The translations under genes and the position numbers were made by a program. A stretch of DNA of 5,800 bases from Calditrichota bacterium (GTDB lineage Bacteria > Calditrichota > Calditrichia > RBG-13-44-9): assembly GCA_024276455.1 (NCBI GenBank), contig JAJRXE010000235.1, positions 1 to 5,800 on the forward strand, given 5' to 3'. Positions within the stretch are counted from its first letter, which is position 1; every line of letters starts with the position of its first letter. The notes beneath the pieces were generated by a model that was given only the letters and a program-made list of their open reading frames with translations, was not told where the DNA came from and ran no database searches. Positions 4,937-5,800 of this stretch are shown in pieces.

Positions 4937-5800
4937 ATGCAAAACGAGAACAGATGGTTGACAAATCGTTTTAAAAAGATTTTTGTCATAATTGTTCTTG
5001 TATTGATTGGGGGGGGACTGAGCTATCGGCCGGCGCGTATTCAGGGAATTATTGTAGATAATGATTCTAATGAACCTTTACCGGGTGCTACTGTATTTAT
5101 TGAGGGAACCCGTTGGGAAGCTGGCACAGATATTGACGGGGAATTTACCATGTTTTTACCACCGGGTTTACACAAATATAGAGTAACTTATATTGGATAT
5201 CGTGAAAAAATTGGTTCATTGCATATATCACCCTTTTCGGGGTTATTTTTTACTTATTATTTAACCATTCCGCTGAAACCATCAACCCTGATTGAGGATA
5301 AAGCGGAAATTAATACCAAACCGGTAAAGAAGATATTCTCATTATTTTCTACTATCAATTTAAATAGCGGGTTTTATGCCATAGAACAATTGATAGGTGA
5401 ATATCGCGGCCAGATAAACGATGACGATTTTAAAAATATGTTACTAGTAATATTTTTATTCTTGATGATATTTTTACCATCCCAATTCATTGCCCAAAAA
5501 GCCATACACGTTCGCGAAACGGAATTAGAGGGCAAGAAATTAATTTCCCTAAGCGCCGGTTATTCATTTAGTTTTAATAGACAGGAGTTGTCACAAATAA
5601 AGCCGGTACAAGAAGCCCTAAATCTTATAAAAAAAATGGGGAGTAGGATAACTATAAATTTTCATGATACCTATCTGCTTGAAGAACAATCCTTGCTTAA
5701 AAAAATTAGAATAAATTTGGGAGTGTCCCAAATTTTGTGTAAACGGAGAAATGAGAGAACGGTAGTGAGCCCGGAGGGCGAACGAACGTTCTCTCATAAA
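4937..5800 (+). CDS. CarboxypepD_reg-like membrane/surface protein, 3' end outside the window
   Basis: The frame has no stop up to the window edge (288 codons seen). Residues 12-28 (FKKIFVIIVLVLIGGGL) form a signal peptide or anchor. Residues 34-115 are a CarboxypepD_reg-like beta-sandwich: IQGIIVDNDSNEPLPGATVF, then GTDIDGEFTMFLPPG and VTYIGYRE, as seen at the N-terminus of TonB-dependent receptors and many Bacteroidota-type surface proteins. After a linker, residues 168-186 (MLLVIFLFLMIFLPSQFIA) look like a second signal peptide or membrane span. Alternating strands follow (KLISLSAGYSFSF, RITINFHDTYLL, IRINLGVSQ), suggesting an outer-membrane barrel. From about 5719 the peptide turns highly charged and the DNA becomes palindromic, so the true gene may be interrupted there. 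A G8 tract lies in the anchor codons. No receptor plug domain is visible. Confidence 0.75.
   Translation, partial: MQNENRWLTNRFKKIFVIIVLVLIGGGLSYRPARIQGIIVDNDSNEPLPGATVFIEGTRWEAGTDIDGEFTMFLPPGLHKYRVTYIGYREKIGSLHISPFSGLFFTYYLTIPLKPSTLIEDKAEINTKPVKKIFSLFSTINLNSGFYAIEQLIGEYRGQINDDDFKNMLLVIFLFLMIFLPSQFIAQKAIHVRETELEGKKLISLSAGYSFSFNRQELSQIKPVQEALNLIKKMGSRITINFHDTYLLEEQSLLKKIRINLGVSQILCKRRNERTVVSPEGERTFSHK
5009..5016 (+). repeat. G8 homopolymer in the signal/anchor region
   Basis: Eight consecutive G bases encode the Gly-Gly-Gly of the N-terminal hydrophobic segment about 25 codons after the start. With eight Gs the frame is open; a gain or loss of one G would break it. Confidence 0.85.
5713..5735 (+). 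repeat. Perfect 10-bp inverted repeat with 3-bp centre
   Basis: AAATTTGGGA (5713-5722) and TCCCAAATTT (5726-5735) flank GTG. The A-rich and T-rich ends make it resemble a bidirectional terminator or a binding-site palindrome, yet it lies in the open reading frame. It also overlaps the possible insertion-element end. Confidence 0.85.
5719..5800 (+). mobile_element. Possible insertion-element terminus (partial, running out of the window)
   Basis: GGGAGTGTCCCAAATTTTGT followed by GTAAAC resembles, from memory, the terminal inverted repeats of IS256-type elements (TGTCC..AATTTTGTGTAA). It begins where the strand-rich peptide of the preceding frame gives way to a charged peptide, and is followed by a long hairpin, a common arrangement near element ends. 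No transposase is visible and the other end is outside the window, so the family call is weak. Confidence 0.35.
5751..5797 (+). repeat. Perfect 11-bp inverted repeat with nested hairpin
   Basis: ATGAGAGAACG (5751-5761) pairs perfectly with CGTTCTCTCAT (5787-5797). The 25-base loop contains a second stem, GCCC-GGA-GGGC (5769-5779). The result is a strong nested RNA hairpin or cruciform. It could be a transcription barrier inside a mobile-element end, or a dispersed palindromic repeat. Confidence 0.85.

Overview
This looks like a bacterial chromosomal segment of intermediate GC content (judged by eye, not computed). The combination of a CarboxypepD_reg-like surface protein, a secreted DUF4139 protein, TonB-like fragments and large near-identical WD40-repeat genes suggests a Gram-negative member of the FCB assemblage (Bacteroidota, Calditrichota, Ignavibacteria or a relative). 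This is an inference from gene content; no rRNA or other phylogenetic marker is present.

Layout, all on the + strand. (1) The window opens on the last ten codons of a WD40 gene whose 3' end is identical to that of the complete WD40 gene further on. (2) A spacer of about 580 bp begins with a decayed TonB/AgmX-like fragment (copy 1). (3) A complete 685-residue WD40 protein (615-2672) is built from 14 ungapped 42-residue repeats, enough for two seven-bladed propellers, plus a 77-residue C-terminal domain. (4) A spacer of about 400 bp carries copy 2 of the TonB-like fragment, with an in-frame stop. (5) A secreted DUF4139-family protein (3070-4455) follows. (6) Copy 3, GC-rich and frameshifted, leads into a cluster of short hairpins and a probable intrinsic terminator (to 4828). 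(7) The last gene, starting at 4937 and open to the window edge, has an N-terminal membrane or signal segment containing a G8 tract, a CarboxypepD_reg-like domain, a second hydrophobic segment and beta-strand-rich sequence. Its reading frame then runs into two strong inverted repeats that look like the edge of an inserted element.

The genes do not form an obvious pathway. They are spaced by 400-580 bp of decayed sequence, and only the last spacer shows a plausible terminator. The common theme is envelope or surface-associated proteins plus a repeat-protein family that is duplicating. The most distinctive observations are the tandem WD40 cassette (gene plus homologous 3' flank), the DNA-level homogenisation of its 126-bp repeats, and three relics of the same TonB-like segment downstream of three consecutive genes.
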